A stretch of 64,000 bases of DNA from Microbacterium sp. W4I20 (GCF_030816505.1 NZ_JAUSYB010000001.1:124001-188000); one strand, 5' to 3'; counted from the stretch's first letter, positions 48,227 through 56,792 are shown. Notes: a model not told the origin generated them from the sequence alone. Numbers and translations: made by a program.

Positions 48227-49758
48227 GCCGGTGGGACAGCCTCGACCATCTGACGTTCGATCAGGCAGCGGGGCGCGCGCTGGAGGCGGGACTCGACGAG
48301 CGTGCCAAGACACTGGCGCCCGGGTCGATCGCGGCGATCTCGCTGCGCGGCGAGGTGCGGGCCGTGGTCCCGCAGGGCACCCCGCGTGAGGATGCCGCGC
48401 CGACGACCCGCGACACCGTCTTCCGCATCGCCTCGATGTCGAAGAGCTTCCTGGCCGCGGCGGTGCTCGCGCTCCGCGATCGCGGTCTGCTCGATCTGCA
48501 TGCACCGATCACGGAATACGTCCCGTACGTCAAGGCTCAGTACGCCGGCCGGGATACCGTGATGACGGGCGCTCTGCTGCTGTCCAACCGCGCAGGGCTC
48601 AGCGAGGATAACGCGTGGGTCGATCGCCACCTCGGCGCCACCAGGGCCGAGATCGCGGAGCTGTTCACCACCGGACTCCCGCTGTCGGCGAGGCCGGGGA
48701 CGGTGTATCAGTACTCGAATCTCGGCCAGTCCCTGCTCGGCCGGGCTGTCGAGACAGTGACGGGGCGGCCGGTGGATGATGTCGTGCGCGAGCTCCTGCT
48801 CGAACCGCTCGGCCTGGACCGCACCGCCCACGTCGCCGACCGGTACACGAGCACGTCACTCGCCACCGGATTCCGCACCTTCGACGAGGGGGCGACGTTC
48901 GTCGCGGAGCCGTTCGTCGGCTCGGGCGCCCTCGCCTGCATCGGCAGCCTGTTCAGCACGGTCGAGGACATCGCCACGTGGATGTGGTTCCTCGGCTCGG
49001 CGTACACCGATCAGCCGACGCATCCGGAGGTCCTCGCCCCGGAGTCCCGCCGTGAGATGCAGCAGCTGCACACGCCCATGCCGGTGCCTGCCGCAAAGCC
49101 CGGTGAGCGCGAACTCGCCGGACTCGGCTACGGCTACGGGCTGTTCGTGGAGGACGACCGTCGGTTTGGCCGAATCGTGCAGCACTCGGGTGGCCTCCCC
49201 GGTTTCTCGGCGCACATGCGCTGGCACGCCGCGACAGGGGCAGGCGCCGTCGTGTTCGGCAACTCCGACGGCTATGGGGCGAAGCGTGTCGCAGAGAACG
49301 TGCTGCGCGAGCTCCTCGTCGGTATCCACGCGCCCTCCGCGGTGATCCAGCCATGGCCGGCGACGGTGGATGCGGCGCGCAGCATCGACCGGATGCTGCG
49401 CGATGGCAGCTCGTCGACGGAGCTGCCCCTGCTCGCCAGCAACGTCCTCGAGGACGTTCCCGCCGCCGTGCGCGACGAGCGGTTCGCCGCCCGACGGGAC
49501 GAGGTCGGCGGGATCGTCGCCGAACAAGAGCAGTTCGAAGAGCGGATCGTCTCATCGGCGACGGAGGCGCAGCTGCGCTGGCGGATCTCGGGGGAGAGCG
49601 GCGACCTCCTGGTCGATACGGCGATGGTCGGCGTCCCGAAGCCGCTCGTCCAGAGCCTGGTGATCTCGGCGGTGGACCGCGGACAGTCGCTCCTCCCCGA
49701 CGAAGAACCCTCCGCGTCCGACCATCATCGGCTGGTGATCCCCGGGTCGCAGCGCTGA
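48223..49758 (+). CDS. S12-family serine hydrolase (beta-lactamase/D-aminopeptidase-like)
   Basis: This 511-residue class C beta-lactamase fold protein has SMSK at residues 71-74, YSN at 164-166 and HSGG in IVQHSGGLPGFSAHM. A C-terminal ~140-residue extension follows the catalytic domain, as in D-aminopeptidases and some esterases of this family. No signal peptide is visible, so it is probably cytoplasmic. The operon context favours a peptidase acting on D-residue peptides. It ends the tightly coupled gene chain; a 101-bp gap follows. Confidence 0.8.
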   Translation: MSRWDSLDHLTFDQAAGRALEAGLDERAKTLAPGSIAAISLRGEVRAVVPQGTPREDAAPTTRDTVFRIASMSKSFLAAAVLALRDRGLLDLHAPITEYVPYVKAQYAGRDTVMTGALLLSNRAGLSEDNAWVDRHLGATRAEIAELFTTGLPLSARPGTVYQYSNLGQSLLGRAVETVTGRPVDDVVRELLLEPLGLDRTAHVADRYTSTSLATGFRTFDEGATFVAEPFVGSGALACIGSLFSTVEDIATWMWFLGSAYTDQPTHPEVLAPESRREMQQLHTPMPVPAAKPGERELAGLGYGYGLFVEDDRRFGRIVQHSGGLPGFSAHMRWHAATGAGAVVFGNSDGYGAKRVAENVLRELLVGIHAPSAVIQPWPATVDAARSIDRMLRDGSSSTELPLLASNVLEDVPAAVRDERFAARRDEVGGIVAEQEQFEERIVSSATEAQLRWRISGESGDLLVDTAMVGVPKPLVQSLVISAVDRGQSLLPDEEPSASDHHRLVIPGSQR

Positions 49759-49794
49759 CGAGACCAGTGGCGTCAGGTGATTCCCGCCGCACAT

Positions 49795-49823
49795 CGACCG
49801 AGTCCAACAATCGGTCGTAGACT
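49795..49823 (+). promoter_or_regulatory. inverted repeat with -10-like TAGACT before the second binding protein
   Basis: CGACCGA (49795-49801) and TCGGTCG (49811-49817) form a perfect 7-bp inverted repeat, followed directly by TAGACT (49818-49823). TCGACC at 49794-49799 would be an 18-bp-spaced -35. The dyad covers the core promoter, so it could be an operator or a weak terminator of the S12 gene. It lies 37 bp before the binding-protein ATG. Confidence 0.35.
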
Positions 49824-49859
49824 GGAAGCATCCCGACCCGCTCTTTCAGAGGAATCGTC

Positions 49860-51479
49860 ATGCCCGCACGTCCCGCGCGCCGCCTTCTGCCGCTCACCGC
49901 CCTCGTCGCCGCCACCGGACTCGTGCTGAGCGCCTGCGCTGCGCCGGCATCCCCGAGCGGCGGAGACGCCGACGCCGAACTCGTCTGGTCCATCGAGGGC
50001 GCGAACCTGTCGGCGGGGCACATGGATCCGCAGATCAGCCAGCTCGACGTCTCGGGCATGGTGCAGCGCGCCGTTCTCGATTCGCTGGTGTTCCAGGAGG
50101 ACGACGGCTCCTTCTCACCGTGGTTGGCGACGGAATGGAAGGTCTCGGACGACAGCACCGAGTACACCTTCACGCTGCGCGACGACGTCACCTTCACCGA
50201 CGGCGAACCGTTCGACGCTGAGGCGGTCAAGGCGAACTTCGACCGCATCGTCGATCCCGAGACCGCGTCGAAGCAGGCGGCCAGCATGCTCGGCGCCGAC
50301 TTCTACGACGGCACCGAGGTGGTCGACGAGCACACGGTGACCGTGCGGTTCACGCAGCCCTACGCGCCGTTCCTGCAGGCCGCGAGCACCCCGCAGCTCG
50401 GCTTCTACTCGCCGGCGGTGCTCGCCGAGTCCGCCGACCAGCTGGCGGCCGGCGGCCCCGGCATCACCGTCGGCACCGGTCCGTTCGAACTGACTGAGTA
50501 CACGCCCGATCAGGAGATCGTGTACACGCGCAATGACGACTACGCCTGGGGTCCGCACGGCGACGAGGCGCCGAAGTTCGAGACGCTGCGGGTGGAGATC
50601 CAGCCCGAGGCCTCGGTCCGTACCGGGGTGGTGGAGAGCGGCGAGAGCGATCTCGCCAGCAACATCCCGCCGAACCTCGCGAAGGACCTCGGCGACGGCA
50701 TCACGGTGGACTCCGTCGAGTACCCGGGCCTGCCGTACTCGCTGTACCTCAATGAGAAGTACGGCCTGTTCGCCGACGAGAAGGTGCGGCAGGCGTTCGC
50801 CCGCGGCATCGACATCGACGCGGCGGTCGACGAGATCTTCTTCGGTCAGTTCCCGCGTGCGTGGAGCATCCTCGGATCGACCACGCCCGGGTACGACGCG
50901 TCTCTCGAGGACAGCTGGCCCTTCGACCAGGACGAGGCGAACAGGCTGCTCGACGAGGCCGGATGGACCGAGCGGAACGCCGACGGCATCCGCACGAAGG
51001 ACGGGGCGCCGCTCTCCGTCCGCTGGATCGCCTACACGCCGGTCCCGGATGACCGCGCCGCTCTCGCGAACGCGATCCAGTCCGACCTCAAGGAGATCGG
51101 ATTCGACGTGAAGCGCGAGGTCCTCGAGCCCGGCGCCTACAACGACCAGTACATCCCGAAGACGTTCGACCTCACGGACTGGGGCTTCTCCGGCGTCGAT
51201 CCGGATCTGCTGCGCGCCCACCTGCACACCGACGGCTTCCAGAACGCCTCCCAGGTGAGCGATCCCGAGATCGACGGGCTTCTCGAGCAGGCGGTCGCGA
51301 CCAGCGACCAGGGCGAGCGCGACGAGCTGTACACGCAGCTGCAGGAGTGGAACGCCGACTACACGGCGATCGTGCCGCTCTACAGCCCGTCGGCGATCAC
51401 CGCGGTCGGTGAGCGGGTCGAGGGACTCGACTACGACCTGTACGGTCGGCCCCTGTTCTACGATGTGACGGTCGGCTGA
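49860..51479 (+). CDS. peptide ABC transporter substrate-binding lipoprotein
   Basis: This 539-residue family 5 solute-binding protein has a lipoprotein signal (LLPLTALVAATGLVLSAC, Cys26). The core motifs are FTLRDDVTFTDGEPFDAEAV, PYAPFLQAASTPQLGFYSPA and DWGFSGVDPDLLRAHLHTDG. In contrast to the other binding protein of this locus it is lipid-anchored. It begins the second importer set, followed by two permeases and a fused ATPase. Confidence 0.93.
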   Translation: MPARPARRLLPLTALVAATGLVLSACAAPASPSGGDADAELVWSIEGANLSAGHMDPQISQLDVSGMVQRAVLDSLVFQEDDGSFSPWLATEWKVSDDSTEYTFTLRDDVTFTDGEPFDAEAVKANFDRIVDPETASKQAASMLGADFYDGTEVVDEHTVTVRFTQPYAPFLQAASTPQLGFYSPAVLAESADQLAAGGPGITVGTGPFELTEYTPDQEIVYTRNDDYAWGPHGDEAPKFETLRVEIQPEASVRTGVVESGESDLASNIPPNLAKDLGDGITVDSVEYPGLPYSLYLNEKYGLFADEKVRQAFARGIDIDAAVDEIFFGQFPRAWSILGSTTPGYDASLEDSWPFDQDEANRLLDEAGWTERNADGIRTKDGAPLSVRWIAYTPVPDDRAALANAIQSDLKEIGFDVKREVLEPGAYNDQYIPKTFDLTDWGFSGVDPDLLRAHLHTDGFQNASQVSDPEIDGLLEQAVATSDQGERDELYTQLQEWNADYTAIVPLYSPSAITAVGERVEGLDYDLYGRPLFYDVTVG

Positions 51480-51545
51480 CCCGGCGTCCTTCGTCTCGTC
51501 GCTTCGCTCCTCGCTCAGGAACCGGACATCGGTCGGCTGACCCGG
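51469..51545 (+). repeat. 16-bp direct repeat flanking a 45-bp insert
   Basis: CGGTCGGCTGACCCGG occurs at 51469-51484 (over the binding-protein stop) and again, identical, at 51530-51545. The 45 bp between contains CTCGTCGCTTCGCTCCTCGC, a type of sequence I associate with short dispersed repeats in this group. The layout looks like a small insertion with a target duplication. A GGAAGGGAG site for the permease follows the second copy. Confidence 0.65.
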
Positions 51546-51556
51546 AAGGGAGAACG

Positions 51557-52501
51557 GTGAAGGCTGCGTCACTCCGTATCGCGGGCCTCGCCGCATCCCT
51601 CGTCATCGTCCTGTGGGGCGCGGCGACCGTCGCGTTCCTGGCCTTCCGGCTGATCCCGGGCGACCCCGTGTCGGTGATGCTCGGCCCGCAGGCCCAGGTG
51701 AGCGAGGCCGTCAAGGACGGCATCCGCGCCGAACTCGGCCTCGATCGACCGCCGTTCGAGCAGTACCTGACCTTCATCGCCCAGCTCGCTCGCGGCGACC
51801 TGGGGGAGTCGTACCAGCTGCGGATGCCGGTGACCGAGGTGATCGGCAGGCAGCTCGGGGCGACCCTGCAGCTGGCGGTGCTGGCGCTCGTCATCGCGGT
51901 GGTCCTCGCGCTCGCGGTGGCTCTGTTCGTGCGCGGCGAGGCGGGTCGTGCGGTCGCGGCCGGCATCGAGCTCGTGGTGCTGTCGTCGCCGGTGTTCTGG
52001 ATCGGGCTCATCCTGCTCAGCGTCTTCGCGTTCGGCCTCGGGTGGTTCCCGGTATCGGGCACGCGGAACCCCGCGACGATCGTGCTGCCCGCGATCACGC
52101 TGGCGCTCCCGGTCGCCGCGCTGCTGAGCCAGGTGCTCCGGGATGGGCTGGTCCAGGCCGAGCGGATGCCGTTCGCCGAGACGGTCCGCGCACGCGGCGC
52201 AGGGCCGACCTGGTTCACGCTGCGGCATGGGCTGCGGCACGGAGCCGCGAACGCCGTGACCCTCGCCGCCTATCTCACCGGCTCGGTCCTCGGCGGAGCG
52301 GTGCTCGTGGAGACCGTCTTCGCCCGCCCGGGGCTCGGTCGCGTGACGCTCGCGGCGATCAGTGACCGCGACCTGCCGGTGATCACCGGGGTCATCCTGC
52401 TGAGCGCGGTGGTCTTCGTCGCCGTGAACCTCGTGGTGGAGTTGCTGCATCCGCTGATCGATCCCCGGGTGACCGTGTCTCGCCCCGGTCTCGTGCGATG
52501 A
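51557..52501 (+). CDS. peptide ABC transporter permease (DppB type), second set
   Basis: This 314-residue permease has about six membrane helices, the FRLIPGDPVSVMLGPQAQVS loop after helix 1, the EAA loop ETVRARGAGPTWFTLRHGLR and the conserved ETVFARPGLGRVTLAAISDR. The GTG at 51557 has GGAAGGGAGAA upstream. Sequence identity to the first-set DppB is visibly low outside the motifs, so the sets are not recent duplicates. Confidence 0.92.
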   Translation: MKAASLRIAGLAASLVIVLWGAATVAFLAFRLIPGDPVSVMLGPQAQVSEAVKDGIRAELGLDRPPFEQYLTFIAQLARGDLGESYQLRMPVTEVIGRQLGATLQLAVLALVIAVVLALAVALFVRGEAGRAVAAGIELVVLSSPVFWIGLILLSVFAFGLGWFPVSGTRNPATIVLPAITLALPVAALLSQVLRDGLVQAERMPFAETVRARGAGPTWFTLRHGLRHGAANAVTLAAYLTGSVLGGAVLVETVFARPGLGRVTLAAISDRDLPVITGVILLSAVVFVAVNLVVELLHPLIDPRVTVSRPGLVR

Positions 52502-53310
52502 GGCGCGCGCAGCGCGGGCTGCTGTGGGTCGCGATCGGCGTGCTGCTCGTGATCGGCTTCGCGGCCCTCTGGCCCGGCCTCCTGGCGACGCACGATCCGC
52601 TGCAGACCGACGTGCGGTCCGCGCTCCTGCCGCCGGGCGCCGAGCACCTCTTCGGTACCGATCAGAGCGGACGCGACGTGTACTCGCGCGTCGTCTTCGG
52701 CGCCGGGCGATCGCTCGGCATCGGGCTGCTCGCCACCGCGATCGCCCTCGTGGGCGGACTCGTCCTCGGGGCGCTCGCCGGCGTCGCCCCGCGCGCGGCC
52801 GACGCGATCATGATGCGGATCAACGACGTCCTGATGGCGTTCCCCGAGTTCCTGGTGGCGCTCGTCGTCGTCGCCGTGCTCGGGCCGGGACCGGTGAACA
52901 TCGCAATCGCGGTGACCCTCGCGGCCGTTCCGGTGTACATCCGTCTCGCCCGGGTGCAGACACGCACCCTGCGCGGGGCCGAGCATGTCGAAGCGGCGCG
53001 CATCCTCGGCGTTCCGCCGGTACGGGCATTCGTACGCCATGTCGCGCCGGGGGTGCTGGGCTCGCTCAGCGTGCTGGCGACGATCGGCATCGGCTCGAGC
53101 ATTCTCGCCGCGGCGGGTCTGAGCTTTCTCGGCCTCGGACCATCCGAACCCACCCCGGAGTGGGGGCTGATGCTCGCCGGCGGACGCAACGTGCTCGGTC
53201 AGGCGTGGTGGATCTCGGTGTTCCCCGGTATCGCGATCACGCTGACCGTGGTCGCCGCGACCGTCGTGGGGCGCATCCTCCGGGCGCGGGCAGACGGGCG
53301 GCGCGCATGA
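52498..53310 (+). CDS. peptide ABC transporter permease (DppC type), second set
   Basis: This 270-residue permease has the DppC-type GTDQSGRDVYSRVVFGAGRS loop, the ATPase-contact region EAARILGVPPVRAFVRHVAP and SFLGLGPSEPTPEWGLMLAG before the last helix. The ATG overlaps the DppB stop as ATGA, and its own stop overlaps the ATPase gene by 4 nt. Confidence 0.92.
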   Translation: MRRAQRGLLWVAIGVLLVIGFAALWPGLLATHDPLQTDVRSALLPPGAEHLFGTDQSGRDVYSRVVFGAGRSLGIGLLATAIALVGGLVLGALAGVAPRAADAIMMRINDVLMAFPEFLVALVVVAVLGPGPVNIAIAVTLAAVPVYIRLARVQTRTLRGAEHVEAARILGVPPVRAFVRHVAPGVLGSLSVLATIGIGSSILAAAGLSFLGLGPSEPTPEWGLMLAGGRNVLGQAWWISVFPGIAITLTVVAATVVGRILRARADGRRA

Positions 53311-54815
53311 CCGCGGCGCTCGAGATGCAGGGTCTGCGGATCTCGTTCGACGGCACGCCGGTCGTCGACGGCGTCTCGTTCACGGTCGCGCCGGGGGAGT
53401 GCGTGGCGATCGTCGGAGAGTCGGGCGCGGGCAAGTCGCTGACCGCCCGTGCGCTTCTCGGGCTCACACCGGCGGATGCCGAGGTGCACGTCGAGCGGCT
53501 CGTGGTCGACGGGGTGGACGCAGGGTCGCTCAGCGAGCGTGCCTGGCGGGGGCTGCGCGGACGGCGGATCGCGCTCGTCTCTCAGGACGCCCTCGTCTCC
53601 CTCGATCCGCTGCGCCGGATCGCGGACGAGATCGCCGAGCCTCTGCGGCTGCACGGGCTCGTCCGCGGGCGGATGGCGCTCGCCGGCCGGGTGCGGGAAC
53701 TGCTGCAGAGGGTGTGGATGCCGGATGCCGAGCGCCGGGCGCGCCAGCATCCGCATGAACTCTCGGGCGGGCTGCGGCAGCGCGCCCTGATCGCGTCGGC
53801 GCTCGCTGCCGATCCGGCGGTGCTCGTGGCGGACGAGCCGACGACCGCGCTCGATGCGACGGTGCAGGCCCGGATCCTCGATCTCCTGCGGGAGATCCCG
53901 GACGACGGGACTGCCGTGGTGTTCATCAGTCACGACTTCGCCGCCGTGCGCCGTCTCGCCGACCGGGTGCTGGTGATGCGCGGCGGCGTGGTGGTGGAGC
54001 AGGGACCCGTGGCCGAGGTGCTCGAGCATCCGCGTCACGAATACACCCGGCAGCTCATCGCGGCCACCATCCACGAACCGCGCACCTCGGTGGAGACGTC
54101 GGCCGATCCGGTGCTGGTGGTCGCCGAAGCCTCGAAGAGCTTCGGCGAGGTCCCGGCCGTGGTGGACGCCTCGTTCTCGGTGCCCACGGGACGCACGCTC
54201 GGTATCGTCGGGGAGTCGGGCTCGGGCAAGACCACGCTCGCGCGCATGATCGTCGGGGTCGAACGCCCTGATTCCGGAGCACTGCGCTGGATCGGCGAGC
54301 GCCGGGTGCAGCTCGTCCACCAGAATCCGCTCGGAGCGTTCGACCCCCGCTGGACCGTGGCTCGCTCGCTGCGCGAGGCCCTCGAGGCCGGGGGCGTGCC
54401 GCGCTCGCACCGTGCCGCGCGCGTGACCGCCCTGCTCGCCGAGGTCGATCTCGACCCCTCGCTGGCCGGCCGGCGACCGATCGCCCTCTCCGGCGGGCAG
54501 CGCCAGCGGGCGGCCATTGCCCGGGCGCTGGCCGCCGATCCCGAGGTGCTGGTGCTCGATGAACCGGTCTCGGCTCTCGATCCTTCGGTGCGCGAACGCA
54601 TCCTGCGCCTGCTGGCTCGACTGCAGCGGGAGCGCGGTCTCACGATGATCCTCGTGTCACACGATCTCGATGTGGTCGCTGCGGTGTCCGACGAACTCTT
54701 GGTGATGCAGGACGGCCGCATCGTCGAGCAGGGTGCGACCGCCACGGTGTTCGGTTCACCGCAGCATCCGTTCACTCGAGAACTGCTCGCCGCGAGCGGT
54801 GCCGTCAGTCCTTGA
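53307..54815 (+). CDS. peptide ABC transporter, fused two-domain ATPase, second set
   Basis: This 502-residue protein has two ABC domains. Domain 1 has GESGAGKSLTARALL (about residues 34-48), signature LSGGLRQRALIA and VLVADEPTTALD. Domain 2 has GESGSGKTTLARMIV, LSGGQRQRAAIARA and VLVLDEPVSALD. The GL in the first signature (LSGGL) replaces the usual GQ and may be functional or degenerate. The ATG at 53307 overlaps the permease. Its 3' end overlaps the convergent pentapeptide-like gene by 11 nt. Confidence 0.92.
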   Translation: MTAALEMQGLRISFDGTPVVDGVSFTVAPGECVAIVGESGAGKSLTARALLGLTPADAEVHVERLVVDGVDAGSLSERAWRGLRGRRIALVSQDALVSLDPLRRIADEIAEPLRLHGLVRGRMALAGRVRELLQRVWMPDAERRARQHPHELSGGLRQRALIASALAADPAVLVADEPTTALDATVQARILDLLREIPDDGTAVVFISHDFAAVRRLADRVLVMRGGVVVEQGPVAEVLEHPRHEYTRQLIAATIHEPRTSVETSADPVLVVAEASKSFGEVPAVVDASFSVPTGRTLGIVGESGSGKTTLARMIVGVERPDSGALRWIGERRVQLVHQNPLGAFDPRWTVARSLREALEAGGVPRSHRAARVTALLAEVDLDPSLAGRRPIALSGGQRQRAAIARALAADPEVLVLDEPVSALDPSVRERILRLLARLQRERGLTMILVSHDLDVVAAVSDELLVMQDGRIVEQGATATVFGSPQHPFTRELLAASGAVSP

Positions 54816-55455
54816 GCTGGATGCCGAGTCCGGCAGCGATCACGGGGGCGAGCTGCTGCACCTGATAGCCGGTGAGCGTCGTGCCGCGGAGGCTGTTCGC
54901 GTCGAGGTACGACAGGGCGTCGAGCCCGCGCAGGTCGACGTCCCTGGCCCGCATGCCGCGCGGGTCGACCTCGTCGCTGGACGTGTCGGCGAAGCGCACG
55001 CGGGTGAGCTCTGCCTGCGGCAGGTCGATGGTGCGGATGCTGCAGCCCGAGATCTCGATGTCGGTGGCGCGTGCGGCGCCGAGGTTCAGATAGTCGATCC
55101 GCAGGTCGCGCAGTTCGAGTTCGTCGATGCGGGCCCCGCTGAGATCGAGGGTGCCGATCCGGCCGTCGCTGATCCGCAGCCGCCGCACTCCCGCATCACG
55201 CATCTTCAGTGATGCGATGCGCACCCCGGTCATCGCGACGTCGAGGATCGTCGCGCCGGTGAGGTCGACGGCATCCGCATCGGCCCGGAGGGTGCACTGC
55301 TCGAGGGAGGCGTAGGCGAGGTCGGTGTCACCGTTGAGCTCGAGGCTCGCGGCGAGGAGGTCGGCGCTGCGGCGTGGCGTCGCCGACTCGAGGACGTCGG
55401 GAAGGTCGGGCGGCGAGACGCGGGGAGCGGCAGGGGATTCGGTGGTGCGAGGCAT
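54805..55455 (-). CDS. pentapeptide-repeat-like protein
   Basis: This 216-residue protein is built largely of short leucine/isoleucine steps typical of pentapeptide or related right-handed beta-helices (AVDLTGATILDVAMTGVRIA, LRISDGRIGTLDLSGARID, LNLGAARATDIEISGCSIRT). An N-terminal part (about 80 residues) is Pro/Thr/Ala-rich. The ATG at 55455 is preferred; the frame stays open to 55695 but that part is the GFRGFRRFRR tandem-repeat region and looks non-coding. No catalytic motif is seen. Pentapeptide proteins can mimic DNA or mediate binding; the role here is unknown. Confidence 0.62.
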   Translation of the reverse strand: MPRTTESPAAPRVSPPDLPDVLESATPRRSADLLAASLELNGDTDLAYASLEQCTLRADADAVDLTGATILDVAMTGVRIASLKMRDAGVRRLRISDGRIGTLDLSGARIDELELRDLRIDYLNLGAARATDIEISGCSIRTIDLPQAELTRVRFADTSSDEVDPRGMRARDVDLRGLDALSYLDANSLRGTTLTGYQVQQLAPVIAAGLGIQLKD

Positions 55456-55516
55456 GGTTCGAGGGTAGGCGGTGGGGCGGACACTCCGGCGGCGCGAGGT
55501 CACGGCCACGCGTGTG

Positions 55517-55579
55517 CGTCGGAAGCGTCGGAAGCGTCGGAAGCCTCGGAAGCCTCTGTGGCCTCGGAAGCCTCTGTGG
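55517..55579. repeat. tandem 9-bp repeat, seven units
   Basis: Units in order: CGTCGGAAG three times, CCTCGGAAG, CCTCTGTGG, CCTCGGAAG, CCTCTGTGG. The array lies in the non-coding gap 55456-55777 before the DUF559 gene. Copy number could vary by replication slippage. No function can be assigned. Confidence 0.8.
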
Positions 55580-55591
55580 CCTGCGCGCCTG

Positions 55592-55660
55592 ACAAGGCGT
55601 TGTGCGCGTCGCAAGGCCGGATGCGGCCCAGCAGGCCTTGCAAGACGCACAAGGCCTTGT
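55592..55660. repeat. GCAAGGCC / GGCCTTGC inverted elements, left cluster
   Basis: ACAAGGC (55592), GCAAGGCC (55611-55618), GGCCTTGC (55634-55641) and the perfect palindrome ACAAGGCCTTGT (55649-55660) lie within 70 bp left of the DUF559 gene. A matching cluster lies to its right. They can form several alternative hairpins. Confidence 0.7.
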
Positions 55661-55777
55661 CCGGCGGATGCCGACTCTTCCTCCGGATCGCGCACCTAGA
55701 GGAGTTATCCACGGATGCCGCGGAATGAACAGGCGGCGAGCGCCGTCCAGCGTCCGAGATGTTCAGACTGTTGCGCA

Positions 55778-56618
55778 ATGAAGAAGATCGATGACCTGGT
55801 CGCACTCCTGTCGCGGCGCGGTGGCGTCGTGCGCGCTTCTGTCGTCAGGGACGACGGCTACCCCCCGGAGAACGGTGGATGCTGCGGTCGCTCGCGGCAT
55901 CCTCACCCGACCCCGTCGGGGATGGCTCGCGCTGCACGACGCCGACCGCGTCCTGGTCGCGGCCGCACGACTCGGGGTGGTCGTGACGTGTCGGACCGAA
56001 GCCAGCCTGCGGGGGTTGTGGCTGCACGACCACCGCGGTCCGCCGCATTTCGCGTTGTCGCCCAACGCCGTGGGGAGGCGGGCGGTCGCGGCGACGTTCC
56101 ACTGGGGTACGCCTCCTGTGCCGCGGCATCCGGACATGCTAGCCGATCCGATCGAGAACGTTCTGGCGTTCATCGCCGAGTGCGAACCGTTCGAGCAGGC
56201 GCTCGCCACGTGGGAGTCGGCCTTGAACAAGTCCCTGGTCACGATCGAAGGTCTGCGCGGCCTCTCGTGGCGACCGGCCGCACGTCGTGTGCTCGACGTG
56301 GCCAGCCCTTTCGCGGATGCAGGGCTCGAGACCTATCTGCGCGAAAGGCTGCGGTGGCTGCGGGTGTCGATCCGGATGCAGATTTGGATCGCCGGGCATC
56401 GTGTCGACACTCTGATCGGGGACCGGCTCGTGGTGCAGATCGACGGCGCACACCACGTCGGAGCGCAGCGTGCGGAGGACATCAGGCACGACGCCGAGCT
56501 GATGATGATGGGGTATCACGTCATCCGCGTGTCGTACACGCAGGTCATGTTCGACTGGCCCGCGGTGCAGGACGTGATCATGCGGGCCGTGGCTCAGGGG
56601 CTGCATCGGACTCGCTGA
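55778..56618 (+). CDS. DUF559 endonuclease-like protein with AbiEi-type N-terminus, apparent frameshift in a C6 tract
   Basis: The N-terminal frame from the ATG at 55778 (MKKIDDLVALLSRRGGVVRA) continues in the next frame after six Cs at 55861-55866 (PRRTVDAAVARGILTRPRRG). Removing one C joins them into a 279-residue protein. The N-terminus resembles AbiEi-type winged helices, and the C-terminus has the DUF559/restriction-endonuclease-like core (HRVDTLIGDRLVVQIDGAHH, then ELMMMGYHVIRVSY). Family members are common lone genes in actinobacteria. The homopolymer could be a sequencing error or a phase-variable switch. Confidence 0.68.
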
Positions 56619-56630
56619 GCCGTACGTCTC

Positions 56631-56755
56631 GCAAGGCCATGTGCACCTCGCAAGGCCGTATATCCCGCATAAGGCCTTGCGACACGCGCAACACCTTGCG
56701 GGGCGTACGCGAAGACGGGATAGGGCGACGCACGCACCACCTTGCGGGACGCACG
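56631..56755. repeat. GCAAGGCC / GGCCTTGC elements, right cluster, and CACCTTGCGGG direct repeat
   Basis: GCAAGGCC (56631-56638, 56650-56657) and GGCCTTGC (56673-56680) repeat the left cluster. CACCTTGCGGGGCGTACG (56692-56709) and CACCTTGCGGGACGCACG (56738-56755) are near-identical. Together with the left cluster they bracket the DUF559 gene. The rest of the 56619-57004 gap is the ileS T-box leader. Confidence 0.68.
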
Positions 56756-56792
56756 ACGTCACGGATGCCGGCGCCTCCGGAGCGCGTACAAT

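Noticed and set aside
34959..49758. Antibiotic resistance by the two beta-lactamase-fold genes
   Set aside because: Both lack signal peptides and lie in a peptide uptake and cleavage locus, so a cytoplasmic peptidase role is more likely than secreted beta-lactamase.
55456..55695. N-terminal extension of the pentapeptide-like protein
   Set aside because: It translates the 9-bp tandem array into GFRGFRRFRR-type repeats and has no ribosome binding site; the ATG at 55455 is preferred.
55517..56755. CRISPR array around the DUF559 gene
   Set aside because: The repeats are too short, are inverted and have no regular unique spacers; no cas genes are present.
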